Source of the DNA: Chytridium lagenaria
Lineage: Eukaryota; Chytridiomycota; Chytridiomycetes; Chytridiales; Chytridiaceae
Direction of reading: 5' to 3'
Assembly (NCBI GenBank): GCA_025449115.1
Contig: JAHLKC010000023.1
Location: 124,001-188,000 of the forward strand
Length of the DNA stretch: 64,000 bases
In this document: one piece after another, positions 35,537 to 45,620 of the stretch
Layout: each line of letters begins with the position of its first letter
Position numbering within the stretch: the stretch's first letter is position 1
Translations under genes and position numbers: made by a program
Notes under the pieces: model-generated
Seen by the model: only the letters and a program-made list of their open reading frames with translations
Database searches by the model: none
Told to the model about the DNA's origin: nothing

Positions 35537-36067
35537 GGCTGATGTATTAGGGTTATTGCTGCCATGAAGTAAGGTTGTCAGTCAAAGGGTTTGTCAGGTC
35601 CCTTTTGAAAACAAACCAGATGATGGAGGATGAAAGGTGTCGACGTCGGTGAAGTGTCTCTGCAAGCGTATCGAAAAAAGGACGATGCCGATGGAATCAA
35701 GTTCCACAAGCGCAGAACAATGGGGTATCGATATGTGGCTTTGGAAAAGGTAGGAGTTGAGGGGACAAACACAGGTAGTGCAAGTGACTAGGGGGACTAG
35801 AGATATGGAGATACGACAACAGCCCAACTCCTCCATTCACAGTTGGACATCCATTTCCTTTACGCCTGTTTTGTTTGTGAATGAGAAGCTCTTTGATTGA
35901 GACGATCAACGTCTCTTTTTGTGATCTCGTAAGCTTTGATTTCCAGGCACCTTGAAAATGTCGGAATTGTCAGCGGCTATTTAGTTTGTGCGCACCTACA
36001 AGAGTTGGATGGTTGCGTGACTATAGCCGCGGGAAAACTGTTTTGCGCGAAGTCATCATCATCATCA
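35537..36067. promoter_or_regulatory. Divergent promoter of the kinase and SDR genes
   Basis: About 530 bases between divergent starts. A CATCATCATC run lies just before the SDR start. Minus-strand frames here are chance readings or kinase 5' leader. No clear motif. Confidence 0.4.
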
Positions 36068-37206
36068 ATGAGGACGGCAGTCATCTTTGGTGGGGAGTCG
36101 AGGGACAGGTGCTGCTATCGCTAAGCGTCTTGCTGCAGATGGGTGATTAAACATGAATGCCCGCTTCATAGTCTTATTCAATCAACAGATTCCATGTTGT
36201 TGTCACAGCCAAGTCATCCTCAACTCAATCTGACAAGAAGCACCCACCCGGAACCATCGAGTCCGTTCGTGACGAGATTCTCGCGAGCGGAGGTTCGGCA
36301 TCATGTCGAGTATGCGATGTCAGGGATGCCGAGAGTATTGCAGCGGTTATTTCGGACACCATTGCTGAACGAGGGGGAGTCGACGATATCATCTACAATG
36401 CTGGCGCCATTTGGTGGGGACCGGTCAAGGATACTTCTTTGAAGAGATATGATCTCATGGAGCAGGTAGACCATTCGAGTTCTATGTTTTAATTCACGCT
36501 GATCAAAAGATCAATCCTCGAGGTCTCTATGCCGCAGTGTCAGCTGTGCTTCCCCACTTCCTGGCTCGGGGCACTGGCCGCATCATTTCCATATCCCCAC
36601 CTATCTACTCCAGGTTCTTTCGTGGAAAGACGGCGTATGCTATGGGAAAAGTAGGCATGTCAGTTCTTACCATAGGTTTGGCGATGGACTTTGAAGGTAC
36701 AGGGATTGCCATTTCGGCATTGTGGCCAGCTACAGCTATTCAGTCTGCGGTAAAAAAAAACAGCGCTTGTTTTGAGATTATTGATGACTATGTAGGTGAC
36801 AGACGCAAAGGCCTTGGGCACAGGTTATTTGAGGAAACCCGAAATCTTTGCGGACGCGACTCTCCATATCCTGAAAGGTAAATCCACCCAACAAGGCACA
36901 GTCATAACATTATTAGATGACGCCAAACGCGTAAATGGCCAGACTTTTGTCGATGAGGACGTAAGTCATGTTAGCTTGTCCATATTGCTAACATTACAAA
37001 GTACCTCCGTCACTTCCAAGGCGTGAAAGACTTTACTAAATATCGATTGAGTAAGATACCTCATATCAAAAGGTCATCTAACAAAAATCCTTGAAGATCC
37101 CGACAAGGAACCTCCACGAATGTTACCAAAAGAATTTCCCAGCCTTCTAGTCGCCGAACAAGAGGATCGTGGAATTTCCCTTTCAAGCGTTCGCTCCAAA
37201 CTTTAG
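36068..37206 (+). CDS. Short-chain dehydrogenase/reductase, HSDL2-like
   Basis: NAD(P)-dependent oxidoreductase of the SDR family. Exons 36068-36142, 36189-36465, 36510-36749, 36796-36960, 37002-37050 and 37097-37206 give 304 residues once one G is dropped from the GGGG run near 36089. The N-terminus then reads MRTAVIFGGSRGTGAAIAKR, the Rossmann nucleotide site. Further motifs are IIYNAGAIWWGPV (NAG), RIISISPPIY (catalytic Ser), and TAYAMGKVGMS (the Y-x3-K pair as YAMGK). The later ALWPATAIQSA and the ADATLHIL region match the N-terminal SDR part of HSDL2-like proteins, which are often peroxisomal or mitochondrial. The C-terminus is VRSKL, a possible peroxisomal PTS1 of SKL type, fitting the PEX5 gene 9 kb away. 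Confidence 0.85.
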
Positions 37207-37332
37207 ACACTCTGAAATATTCAGATATATCGTATTGTCGATCACTAATACTTGTAAACGGTAAACAAATCAAGTACAAAGCGGGCGTTCTTATGAAGTC
37301 AATATACTCAACGATTAAAAAAAAAATTAAAA

Positions 37333-38445
37333 TCAATGACAGTTTTGGAATGACGGGAATCCACATGCAACAGCGGCCAAAAAGTAAACAACAGAACACC
37401 CTGCAGCTCCAACAGTGACGAGAAGCTTTGAATTCTTCCACCAAAGTTCCCTCCGGAGTGCCGTTGAACGCTTTTTGAATGCAAAAGAGGCTTGGTTGAG
37501 GTTATCGGTTTTGTCAACGAGAATATCAATGCGTTCGCCACGTTCAAGAACTTTCTCTGTTTATGGAATATTAGTATGACCCCGAAAGCAGGCGGATGAA
37601 TTTGATATTGTGTAAAACATACCAATGTTGCTAACCATGACGTCTTTCACTTGATCAATCTCTCCCTGAACTTGTCGAAGTCTGTCTGACGAAGGATCCG
37701 AAGAATAGTACTCCTAAATAGTGTTTCAATAAAGAGGGTAAACTTTAATAATGTACCATCTGCGAAGAAATTGTTCTTGAAAACTCGTTTAGTCCGTAAG
37801 CAATGGCGGTGTGAGCGCGGTCAGAGTAAAGGGATTCAAAGCGTCTAGCAATGTCTTCGAGGAAGGCGAAAGGGATGCGGCGGCCTAATAGAATAATAGT
37901 ATAAGCATTTAAAGGACTCTTCAATAATTACCAAAGGTGTCATCAGTGAGGCAGAGATAGATGATTCCCTTTTGCTGAACGTAGTGGAACAAATATCTGC
38001 ATAAAAAAGACATAACATAAATATGGGTCTAATATACTTTAAAAAATACCTATCGTAAACATATGTCATCTTGGAATCTCCTTCGGGTATCTTTTCCAAA
38101 ATGTGCTAAAGGTAAAGTTTAGAGGGTCTGTCCTGATGGGTCAAGCAAAAAGTCGAGCTGTCTCATATCAAAATGTACCTGTGTGATTGTTGTAAAGTTT
38201 CCGGTGGTTGTGGCATGTTCGGCCAAGATGACCGGGCCCCGTGAGACGAGTCCTGAATGAGTGGAGGAGAGAGGGTAAGTCGTCAAACCTTTCGAACCAG
38301 ATTTTGGGGTGCGTAAGCAACGTTCATGCATCGAGAGAATGACGGCATAGAATATGCAGCGACATGGTTCTCCGTGCTATGTAGACAGCGACGTCCTTAT
38401 AAAAGTACACAAGGATTCAGCATGCTCACCGTAGATGATGGGCAT
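37333..38445 (-). CDS. VAMP7: R-SNARE VAMP7 (longin family)
   Basis: Vesicle SNARE for late endosome/vacuole and exocytic fusion. Seven exons (38445-38430, 38252-38179, 38105-38050, 37996-37932, 37884-37757, 37713-37623, 37556-37333) give 217 residues in one frame; the first exon encodes only MPIIY plus one base. The longin domain covers about 1-115 (SRGPVILAEHATTTGNFTTI, KMTYVYDRYLFHYV, FGRRIPFAFLEDI). The SNARE motif runs from DRLRQVQGEIDQVKDVMV through LERGERIDILVDKTDNL, with the zero-layer Arg in the LERGER region. A C-terminal membrane anchor (LLVTVGAAGCSVVYFLAAVA) follows. Length and layout match VAMP7 rather than Ykt6, which ends in a prenylation motif. Confidence 0.93.
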
Positions 38446-39403
38446 TTCAAGTGTTGTTGATGGTTGGTTTGCTAATTTTGTGCGACTATATAGGTTCTCC
38501 ACTATGCAAGCTGACCTGTGATGCTGGAACGCGCCTCAGTGGATGTTTTTAGAATTGGGAGTGTCTCACGGATGGATGGCTGCAGTTGCAAATATCTTTA
38601 AAATGATAGACATGCATCGCATCATAACATAATATTTGGGTGGTTTAAGCTCAACGATCAAGTTAAATAACACTTCCATAAACATGAGAAAATAGAACAA
38701 CAAACAAGTTGGAAACAATACACATTTAAACGTTTAGTCGCTTTTGGTTTATCTCCGATTGCAGAAACACGAGCAAGACGTAATCATGATATAGGCCTAC
38801 CTACCATGCCTTTATAAAAGAGCTCGATGATAAAAAACTATTACTTTACATCCTATCATTCCATATCCTAAACAAGATTCTCATCTCCAGAGATGCACTA
38901 GATTCAAATGCCATAAGAATGAGGGATGTGATTTGTGTGTGTTGAGTGAATGAAGTTGATGAATGACGGCCATCCTTCATCAACATCCTCCATCATCATC
39001 CATCATTTACTCACATAAATATATCCCCTCGGATCCATCCATCCACAACCCCATCAAAACGTGAAACAAGATTTTTGGCAAGAGCAAGGGATTGTTGCAC
39101 AAGTGGGAAAATGATAAAGTAAATAAAAATAATTAAATAAATAATTAAAATAATATAATTAAAAACCTGGGCTCTCCTCCTCCTTCCTCTTCAAACAGGG
39201 TTTTCTTCTTTCTTACGATTCCCACTCGTGGGTTTATTACCAGAGAGAGAGAGAGCATCGCTGGAGACCGTCATTCTTCATTATCTCTTGAATCCATCCA
39301 TCCATCGACACACTTATTCCTACTGAATTCATACATTGCTCAAAGTGGATTCTGGACAACTTGGAGACATTAGAAAAAACGGGTGCATTCATACATTGTC
39401 CAA
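38446..39403. other. Divergent intergenic region with simple repeats
   Basis: About 960 bases between VAMP7 (-) and the SH3 membrane protein (+). It contains TCATCATCC-type repeats (38985-39005), AT-rich AATAAATAA DNA (39118-39165), a GAGAGAGA run (39243-39254), and two copies of TTCATACATTG (39329 and 39388). No gene. Confidence 0.45.
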
Positions 39404-41622
39404 ATGTCATCCGATACAGAGTTACCAACATCAATAGATGACACCATCACCATCACTCCAAACGATACCACAACCACAACAATATCCACCACCACTTTCC
39501 TCACCTCCACCCTTCTTACCGAAACAACCACAGCGCAGCCTACATTTCCTCCAGACTCCTGCAATGCATTTCAATTTGCATGCGAAAGGGCACTCGTCGG
39601 ATGCCTTTCCTCCGAAGGCTCGTCCTCATACAAGTTCAACTGCTACGAGGGTGCATTGTCGTTTAATGCGCCGAGGGAATGGTTGCCTGGAGTCTGTGGA
39701 ATATGTCTATGCAATTCAGAGTCGGTGATCCCGAATAAGACTTGTAGTGGGGCTACTCTAGTGCCAACGGGAATTGTTAAAGTTCAGACTGTGCCGAGCT
39801 CCTTTGGTGGTATTTCTCCAAACACCAACATATGTGAGTACTTTTTTGTCATTCGTCTTTGTTGACTTTTTATTTTTTTTCTTCTCATATTTTGTGTGTT
39901 GTATCTCACCTATTACTCCAGCGCCAGTGACGGATGGCCCTAAATTTGAAGTCACACCTCCATCCATTGATAAAAATCCGGAAACAAAGACTGGTGGGAT
40001 AAACGGGGGTCTCAGCACCGGAGGGGTGACCGGAATTGTTGGAGGTCTCGCTGCTGTTGTCGTCATTTCAGTTCTAGCAACCATGTTCCTGGTGAACAAG
40101 GTTCGAAAGAGAGGCGCTTTTGCAAAGACAAATGAGGCAGAATCCAAAGAATCCTCACCGAGAATGATGCCATGGGACGATTCTACCTCGGATGCACCGG
40201 CGGCTGGAGCTGTGGTATTACCGTCATCTGGAAAGAGTGCACGAAAACCTTCGGCCACTGCCAGTGAGCTTGAATTACCCGAATTGGTAACCTTGACGCT
40301 GGAAGAGGGAGACTGGGGAAGGAGGAACAACGATGACGATGTTGGCTTTTCCGCTGGTTCGGATATGCCTGCCGCCGATGCTTTGTTGAAGAAAAACTCC
40401 AACGCTCCCCATCGTTGTGACGGACGAGAACGGGCTGGATATCTTCTCGAACGCTTCAATGAAATCTTTATCAGGACCTCTCATGGACGTTATTCCTGGA
40501 ACCATCGCTGCTCCTGCTGTCGACGGTGAGGGGGACGCACCGAGTGCCGCATGGACTCCTGAAATGATTTGGGAATGGGAGCAGTATCAGTGGGCTTATC
40601 AATGGCATGAGTGGCAAATGAAGCAAAGAGAATGGCAGTCGCAGGTTCGACAAAAGTATCTCGAAAAAGAAGCAAAGAGGCTTGGAAATGAACAAACCAA
40701 GGAACCGCCCGTTATGAAAGTGAAACCACCCAAAGTTTACAAACCATCTCCTTTATCAAGACCTATCAGCATGTCGACCATTGCATCCACGAGATCGTCC
40801 ATGTTTTCTGAAAGGGAATCTGTACTTTTGGATGGACAGGTCTTCACTTTGGAAAGGAGTGTAGGGATTGACGTACATGATGATGAGAAATTGGACACAT
40901 TATCGTTTATGTCCCGTGCACGTTCGGTGTCGTCAAAAATGTCGCGCACGGTATCGCATTCAAGGTCAATCTCCGATTCCAGCATCCAATCTCCCTCCCT
41001 TTCCGATAATTCTCTCACCGTCATCCTCGTCACATCCCCGGAATGGGCCGCGCCACCCGATGTTGTTCCCTGCGACACCCAGACTGACCGCCATTTCTCC
41101 ACCTTGCCTTCCCCCACCCGCCAACGATCTGTTTCATCCAAAGCCGACGTTTCCTCTTTCAACACATCATCATCATCATCACGCCTCAGCATCTCCTCCA
41201 TCTCCAGTTCTGCAACCGGGACCACCTTTCGCGCTTCCTCCTTTTCTCTCGCCAACCCTTCCATCGACTCTGATATCAGCGTCCTCACCATCTCCTCTAT
41301 CGCTCCCGACGGTACCCACCATTCCACCCAAACCGCAACCCTGTGCTCTCCGTCCGTACCTCTTTCTTCCAGTCCTGAACCTGAAACCTACCCCACATTG
41401 CCCCCTGCGTCTGTGGAAATCACCACTCCTTCTGTCGTTGAACAATCTTATCCCGTCACGGTGGCACATACACCTGCTGATAAGGATGAACTTGAGTTGA
41501 GGGTGGGTGAATTGGTAGTGTTGTGGAAGATACATGATGATGGGTTTTGTTATGGGTATTCGGTGAATTCACGGCTGTCGGGGTTATTCCCGATTGAGTG
41601 TGTTGGACCACCGCAAGTTTAA
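39404..41622 (+). CDS. Single-pass membrane protein with Cys-rich ectodomain and C-terminal SH3 domain
   Basis: Exons 39404-39833 and 39922-41622 give about 709 residues. The N-terminus is a Thr/Ser-rich, probably O-glycosylated stalk without a clear signal peptide, then a Cys-rich module (PDSCNAFQFACERALVGC...GICLCN). A Gly-rich stretch leads into one membrane helix (GIVGGLAAVVVISVLATMFL) and a basic stop-transfer (VNKVRKRG). The cytoplasmic part has an unusual aromatic run (WEWEQYQWAYQWHEWQMKQ), a long Ser-rich region and an SH3 domain at the end (ADKDELELRVGELVVLWKIH...GLFPIECV). The plan is like yeast Fus1 and Sho1-type sensors: outer stalk, membrane pass, SH3 inside. The frame slips once in a CCCC run at about 40407. 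A role in cortical signalling is inferred. Confidence 0.78.
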
Positions 41623-42101
41623 AACCGGGTCCTGTTTTTTTTGTTTTTTTGTTTTTCGTGTTTTTTTGGTAGAGCATTCCCCAAGTTTTGTTTTTATAGA
41701 TAGAATGTTTTCTCTTTGGTTCGAGACCCCTTTTCTATTTTGAAGGAGTGTCTTTAGCTACCGTTCACTTTTTCTGTCTATCTTGGTTTCGGTTGAGCTT
41801 TTCTCGGTTCACGCTGTTTTTAAACATTTTATGTCTATCGCCATTTTTATATTGTTGAATACATATAAATCCCTTTTTTTTTTATCGAAATCTTGGTTAT
41901 TGTGATAATGATGCTGAGAGGGTAGAGACAAGACAGTTTCTAACAAGTATCTCTTACACCAATTTAAAAATCGGAAGGAATTTTCAGTGTGGAATGGCCT
42001 GGGCATTTATATAACACCTTTGTTTTTAGTCACCGTGATGAGCGTTCAAGTTCAAAGCTTACTGTGCCGAAAGTTGCCATTTCCATGATAAAAAGAGGTC
42101 C
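41623..42101. other. Intergenic, T-rich
   Basis: About 480 bases, with T-runs at 41635-41670 and 41873-41883. It holds the 3' UTR of the SH3 gene and the promoter of F-box copy C. No gene. Confidence 0.45.
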
Positions 42102-43970
42102 ATGCGCATCGGCTCTTTATCGTCAGATATCATGCATCTATCAAACCTTCCTCAAGACGTTCTGTCCTTCTACCTCGTGCCAGTGTTGAATGACAAGGAC
42201 TGCCTCTTGCTGGCTGGAGTCAACAAGCAGCTCCGCCTCGCATGCCTTCCTTTTATCATCAGAGTTATACGATCCAACACAGAAGAAGGGGATCCATTTA
42301 CAATAACCCGAACGCAAGAAATACCTCGAGCCCTCCATATTTTCAAGAGTTCACCCAATGTTGCATTTCATGTGCGAGAGGTCGAGTTGACGCAACAGAG
42401 CCATCTTACGGTTTCTGAAGCTAGAGAGCTTTTAAGCCTTATTGGGGAGAGGCTGGAACGGCTTACCCTCTGTGATTTGAACTTTGGGGGGAAGTCGGGA
42501 GGAATTGGAGGGTTCTTTGTAGAGGCTTTGAAGCTTTGCCCTAATCTCAAGGGTGTCAAGATGGTTGTTGGGGAAGTCAGCAGCGATTGGTGGAGATCTG
42601 GGGGAAAGGAAGAGCTGACTATGGCTATAGCAGCGTTACCCAACCTCGTGAGTTTATCGGCGAGTTGTGGGATGTACGATTGGGAGAGAGGTTATGGTGG
42701 TGAAGACAATGGCCCGGATTTCACGTCAACGATGCTGACATCCTTGAAAGCGGGCCAATTGACTGAGTGTCTTACTGTCATTTCATGCTATGGTGAGCCA
42801 GAGCAAGTGGTTCGTCAAGCTGTGAAGCAGAACGCTGTCAAGGAGCTTGACCTTTTGCTTTACGTGGAAGCGAGGAGAGAAGATTTGATCAGTGCAACAA
42901 CCCACCGTTTCTTCTCTGACTTTCATCGTTTAGAGACGTTGAATGTGACGTTGGCAGGGTTCACATTCATGTCGTCGGCGTTCGCCCACCTCTACAATCT
43001 CCGTCATCTCGTCATCGGAAGCCTGTACTGGCAGGATCACGACGTCTTTATCAACTTGCACAACGTCGTGACATCTGGGGCCTTTTGTCGTCTTGAATCT
43101 CTTTGCGTGTTTTCAGAGGACTGTCACGCCGGAGATGCAGAGTGTGATTTCTTTCGTTTATTAGGGAACGGGAACGCGTTGAAACGTTTTGAGCTGATCT
43201 GCTCTGACCATAGCTCCTCTGATGCATTGAATGACATTCTTGATGGTATGACCCCGAATCCGAATCTTGAAAACGTACATATTGTCTTTTACATGACCGA
43301 TACCACGCTCCTTCACTTTTCGAGGTTCATAGCAGGATGCGAAAATCTTCAAGACCTCGACCTTATCATCCGAAACCGCCACTACGGGTTCCTCATGAAT
43401 GAAGCTGACAGCCATCAGTTTCTTTCAGACATCATGTCAGCCCCAAATCTGGCGGTTCTCACTTTCAATCTTCCGATGACGTTGGATCGACTTAAAGTGA
43501 TGGACCGATACCTTTCCGATCTCCCGCTTGAGGAACGACGCCTGAAAAATCTAAAGATGAAATCGGATAAAGATATGACCGTTTTCAACCAACTCCACGT
43601 GTTTCTCGAAAACCAGTCAACCGTTACATCCCTTGAAATCAACATGGAAGACTGCGGCGATCACTTCAGTGAAAACCTCATCCCGTTTTTCGAGACTCTC
43701 ATCGTCCATCAACCCTCCGACCTTAAATCATTGACGTTTTGCGATTTCCAGGAATCGATGAGGGATGATAATGAAAAGGTGTTTGAGGATATGAGACGAT
43801 GTTATGGTGTTGTGGAATTGTTTGCATCAACTTGCGAGAGGTTAGAGGTTCTACATTTTTATGGGATGGTACCCTCAGAGGTGGAAATGGAGCTCATGAA
43901 AAGGGTTTTGGAGGCGAGGGTGGAGGCGGGGTTGGGGGCGCTTGATTTTTGTATAAGATATGAACAATAG
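42102..43970 (+). CDS. F-box / leucine-rich-repeat protein (copy C)
   Basis: Intronless, unbroken frame of 622 residues, or 612 if it starts at the second Met (42132, MHLSNLPQDVLSFYLVPVL). The second start aligns with copy D and the 44211 fragment and is preferred. F-box at the N-terminus (LPQDVLSFYLVPVLNDKDCL, then NKQLRLACLPF). The rest is irregular Leu-rich repeats (LERLTLCDLNF, LETLNVTLAGF, LENVHIVFYM, LKSLTFCDF). It shares layout with copies A and B but is closer to copy D (WWRSGGKEEL, ECDFFRLLGN in both). Expected role: substrate receptor of an SCF ubiquitin ligase. Target unknown. Confidence 0.85.
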   Translation: MRIGSLSSDIMHLSNLPQDVLSFYLVPVLNDKDCLLLAGVNKQLRLACLPFIIRVIRSNTEEGDPFTITRTQEIPRALHIFKSSPNVAFHVREVELTQQSHLTVSEARELLSLIGERLERLTLCDLNFGGKSGGIGGFFVEALKLCPNLKGVKMVVGEVSSDWWRSGGKEELTMAIAALPNLVSLSASCGMYDWERGYGGEDNGPDFTSTMLTSLKAGQLTECLTVISCYGEPEQVVRQAVKQNAVKELDLLLYVEARREDLISATTHRFFSDFHRLETLNVTLAGFTFMSSAFAHLYNLRHLVIGSLYWQDHDVFINLHNVVTSGAFCRLESLCVFSEDCHAGDAECDFFRLLGNGNALKRFELICSDHSSSDALNDILDGMTPNPNLENVHIVFYMTDTTLLHFSRFIAGCENLQDLDLIIRNRHYGFLMNEADSHQFLSDIMSAPNLAVLTFNLPMTLDRLKVMDRYLSDLPLEERRLKNLKMKSDKDMTVFNQLHVFLENQSTVTSLEINMEDCGDHFSENLIPFFETLIVHQPSDLKSLTFCDFQESMRDDNEKVFEDMRRCYGVVELFASTCERLEVLHFYGMVPSEVEMELMKRVLEARVEAGLGALDFCIRYEQ

Positions 43971-44210
43971 TGATGTTCTTGTTTTTCTTAGGTTTACTTT
44001 ATGAACCTAGATGCTTAAGCGTGTTTTATTTATATAAATCAAATAATATTAAACATTTTGCAATAACGCGAAAATAGTCTTTTATTATTGAGAAAAGACC
44101 TATGAGTTCAAGAATATGTTAAAGGGCTGTTGCTTGTATTCTTCCACTGGAATAAAGCCTCGCTCATTGCATTGTCACTGTAAGGAGGAGAGATTATCAA
44201 ATTTAACATC

Positions 44211-44345
44211 ATGAATCTATCAAAGCTTCCTCGAGACCTTCTGTCCTTCTTTAAATCATGCTGATACTGATGGATAAGGACTGCCTTCTGATCGCTGGGG
44301 TCAATAAGAAGCTTATGCTACAATTTGCCATCAAGACTCTACTGC
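44211..44345 (+). pseudogene. Truncated tandem F-box fragment
   Basis: Starts ATGAATCTATCAAAGCTTCC and encodes MNLSKLPRDLLSFF, then loses frame but continues at DNA level to match the start of copy C (GGATAAGGACTGCCTTCTGA against GACAAGGACTGCCTCTTGCT). After about 135 bases the match stops in a T-rich stretch. This is a broken 5' fragment of an F-box gene 240 bases downstream of copy C. Confidence 0.75.
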
Positions 44346-44611
44346 ACACTTCTTTTCTTTTTGTTGTTTTTTTATTTCTTTTGAATAACCGAACATTAAT
44401 ACTTTCGAGCACCGATTAAAACAACTATAAGCTTTGTCGTCTGTCCTTTATTATCAAAGACCAGATTTGAGCAAGTTTTGTTCACGTAATACTCCATTCA
44501 CCTTTAACTTTATTAACTAAAATAGAATTTAGGCATATATAATTACCCAAAGTTAAATACGAGAGGGTTTATTCCACGGATATCTGCAGTCTATTTCATA
44601 CAGTGTAAAAG
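44346..44611. other. AT-rich intergenic
   Basis: About 265 bases between the F-box fragment and the rhodanese 3' end. Nothing recognised. Confidence 0.4.
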
Positions 44612-45304
44612 TTAGGCGCTTTTGCCTTCTTGCTGCTTTGCAGCCCACTCAAGCCAGCTGCCGCTGTAATTCCTGACGCTGGTGATCAAAATATAACGTT
44701 AGAACATGGTAGCAAAATACAACTTTAGTCTAACAAATATGGGAAGCTTGATTTCAGACTTACTTGACAAAGCCAGCCTTTCTTGCAACGTCAACTGCAC
44801 GCGCTGATCGTCGTCCAGAACGGCAGTAGAAGATAATGTGTTCGTCTGACTTAGGTTTGGCAAATCCATACTTGGAGAAGAAAGCGCTGTCTTCCAACTT
44901 AAGAGACTCCTCCAACAGATCAACTTGAGCGCCAATTACGATATGATTAAGACAGAAAATTATGTAAGAGAGGATTGAAAATGTGAAGGTAGAAAACAAA
45001 CAAACTAAAAAGGCGGGCACGTCCAAGAAAATAGCTGAATTATAATGATGAATTACCGACCTGGAAGACACATGGCGGTCGGAATTCGGCCATCGAGAAC
45101 CTCATGCACCTCGCGAACGTCGATGAGTCTGTAGGCCTTACCCTGTGACGCAAGATTAGACCATGCATGCCGAAATCATTGAAAGGCAAAAGACTATCAG
45201 GTACTCACAGAGGCGTCATTCTTCTCTACACGCTCCTTAATCTCTTCATACTCTACAATCTCACCAAGCTCCTTGACCTCCAACATCTTTGTTGTCGACA
45301 TCAT
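44612..45304 (-). CDS. Single-domain rhodanese (sulfurtransferase)
   Basis: Small rhodanese-fold protein that moves sulfane sulfur from thiosulfate or persulfides to an acceptor thiol such as glutathione. Exons 45304-45209, 45142-45061, 44923-44764 and 44678-44612 give 134 residues in frame. Motifs are YRLIDVREVHEVLDGRIPTA (the RLIDVRE..E...G.IP core), then HIIFYCRSGRRSARAVDVAR with the catalytic Cys in the six-residue loop CRSGRR, and WLEWAAKQQ at the end. The start MMSTTKMLEV is chosen because no other in-frame ATG lies upstream; an open frame continues upstream without one. Divergent from PEX5. Resembles the TSTD1/GlpE group by size. Confidence 0.88.
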
Positions 45305-45620
45305 TCTCCATCCTAACCCGGCCGCAAGAAAGGTGATGCCAGCAGCACCGACTTTGCAACAGGAAATGTCTTCAAATTCGACGGGCTTGATGCATACAGT
45401 CTTGCTGCAGAAGAGGATGCTGAGGTGCTAAAGCGGAGAGACGAAGACCGGAGGAGAGTTGTAAACTGTCGCATTCTTGTCTGGTCGGTTTTCCGGTTGA
45501 ATAACGAAATCTGGTATCACACTGATCACACTTGGTTCTCTCTACAGCTTTGTGCGCATTACTCCAAACATATAACGCATTACCCTCAGCACATCACCAT
45601 ATCGCTATAATTGAGTCAGA
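45305..45620. promoter_or_regulatory. Divergent promoter of rhodanese and PEX5
   Basis: About 315 bases between opposite start codons, so the two genes may share control elements. No specific site recognised. Confidence 0.45.

Noticed and set aside
38256..38430. Extra coding exon inside the first VAMP7 intron
   Set aside because: A readable stretch exists, but joining exon 1 directly to 38252 gives the family start MPIIYGLVSRGPVILAEH and an exact 654-nt frame.
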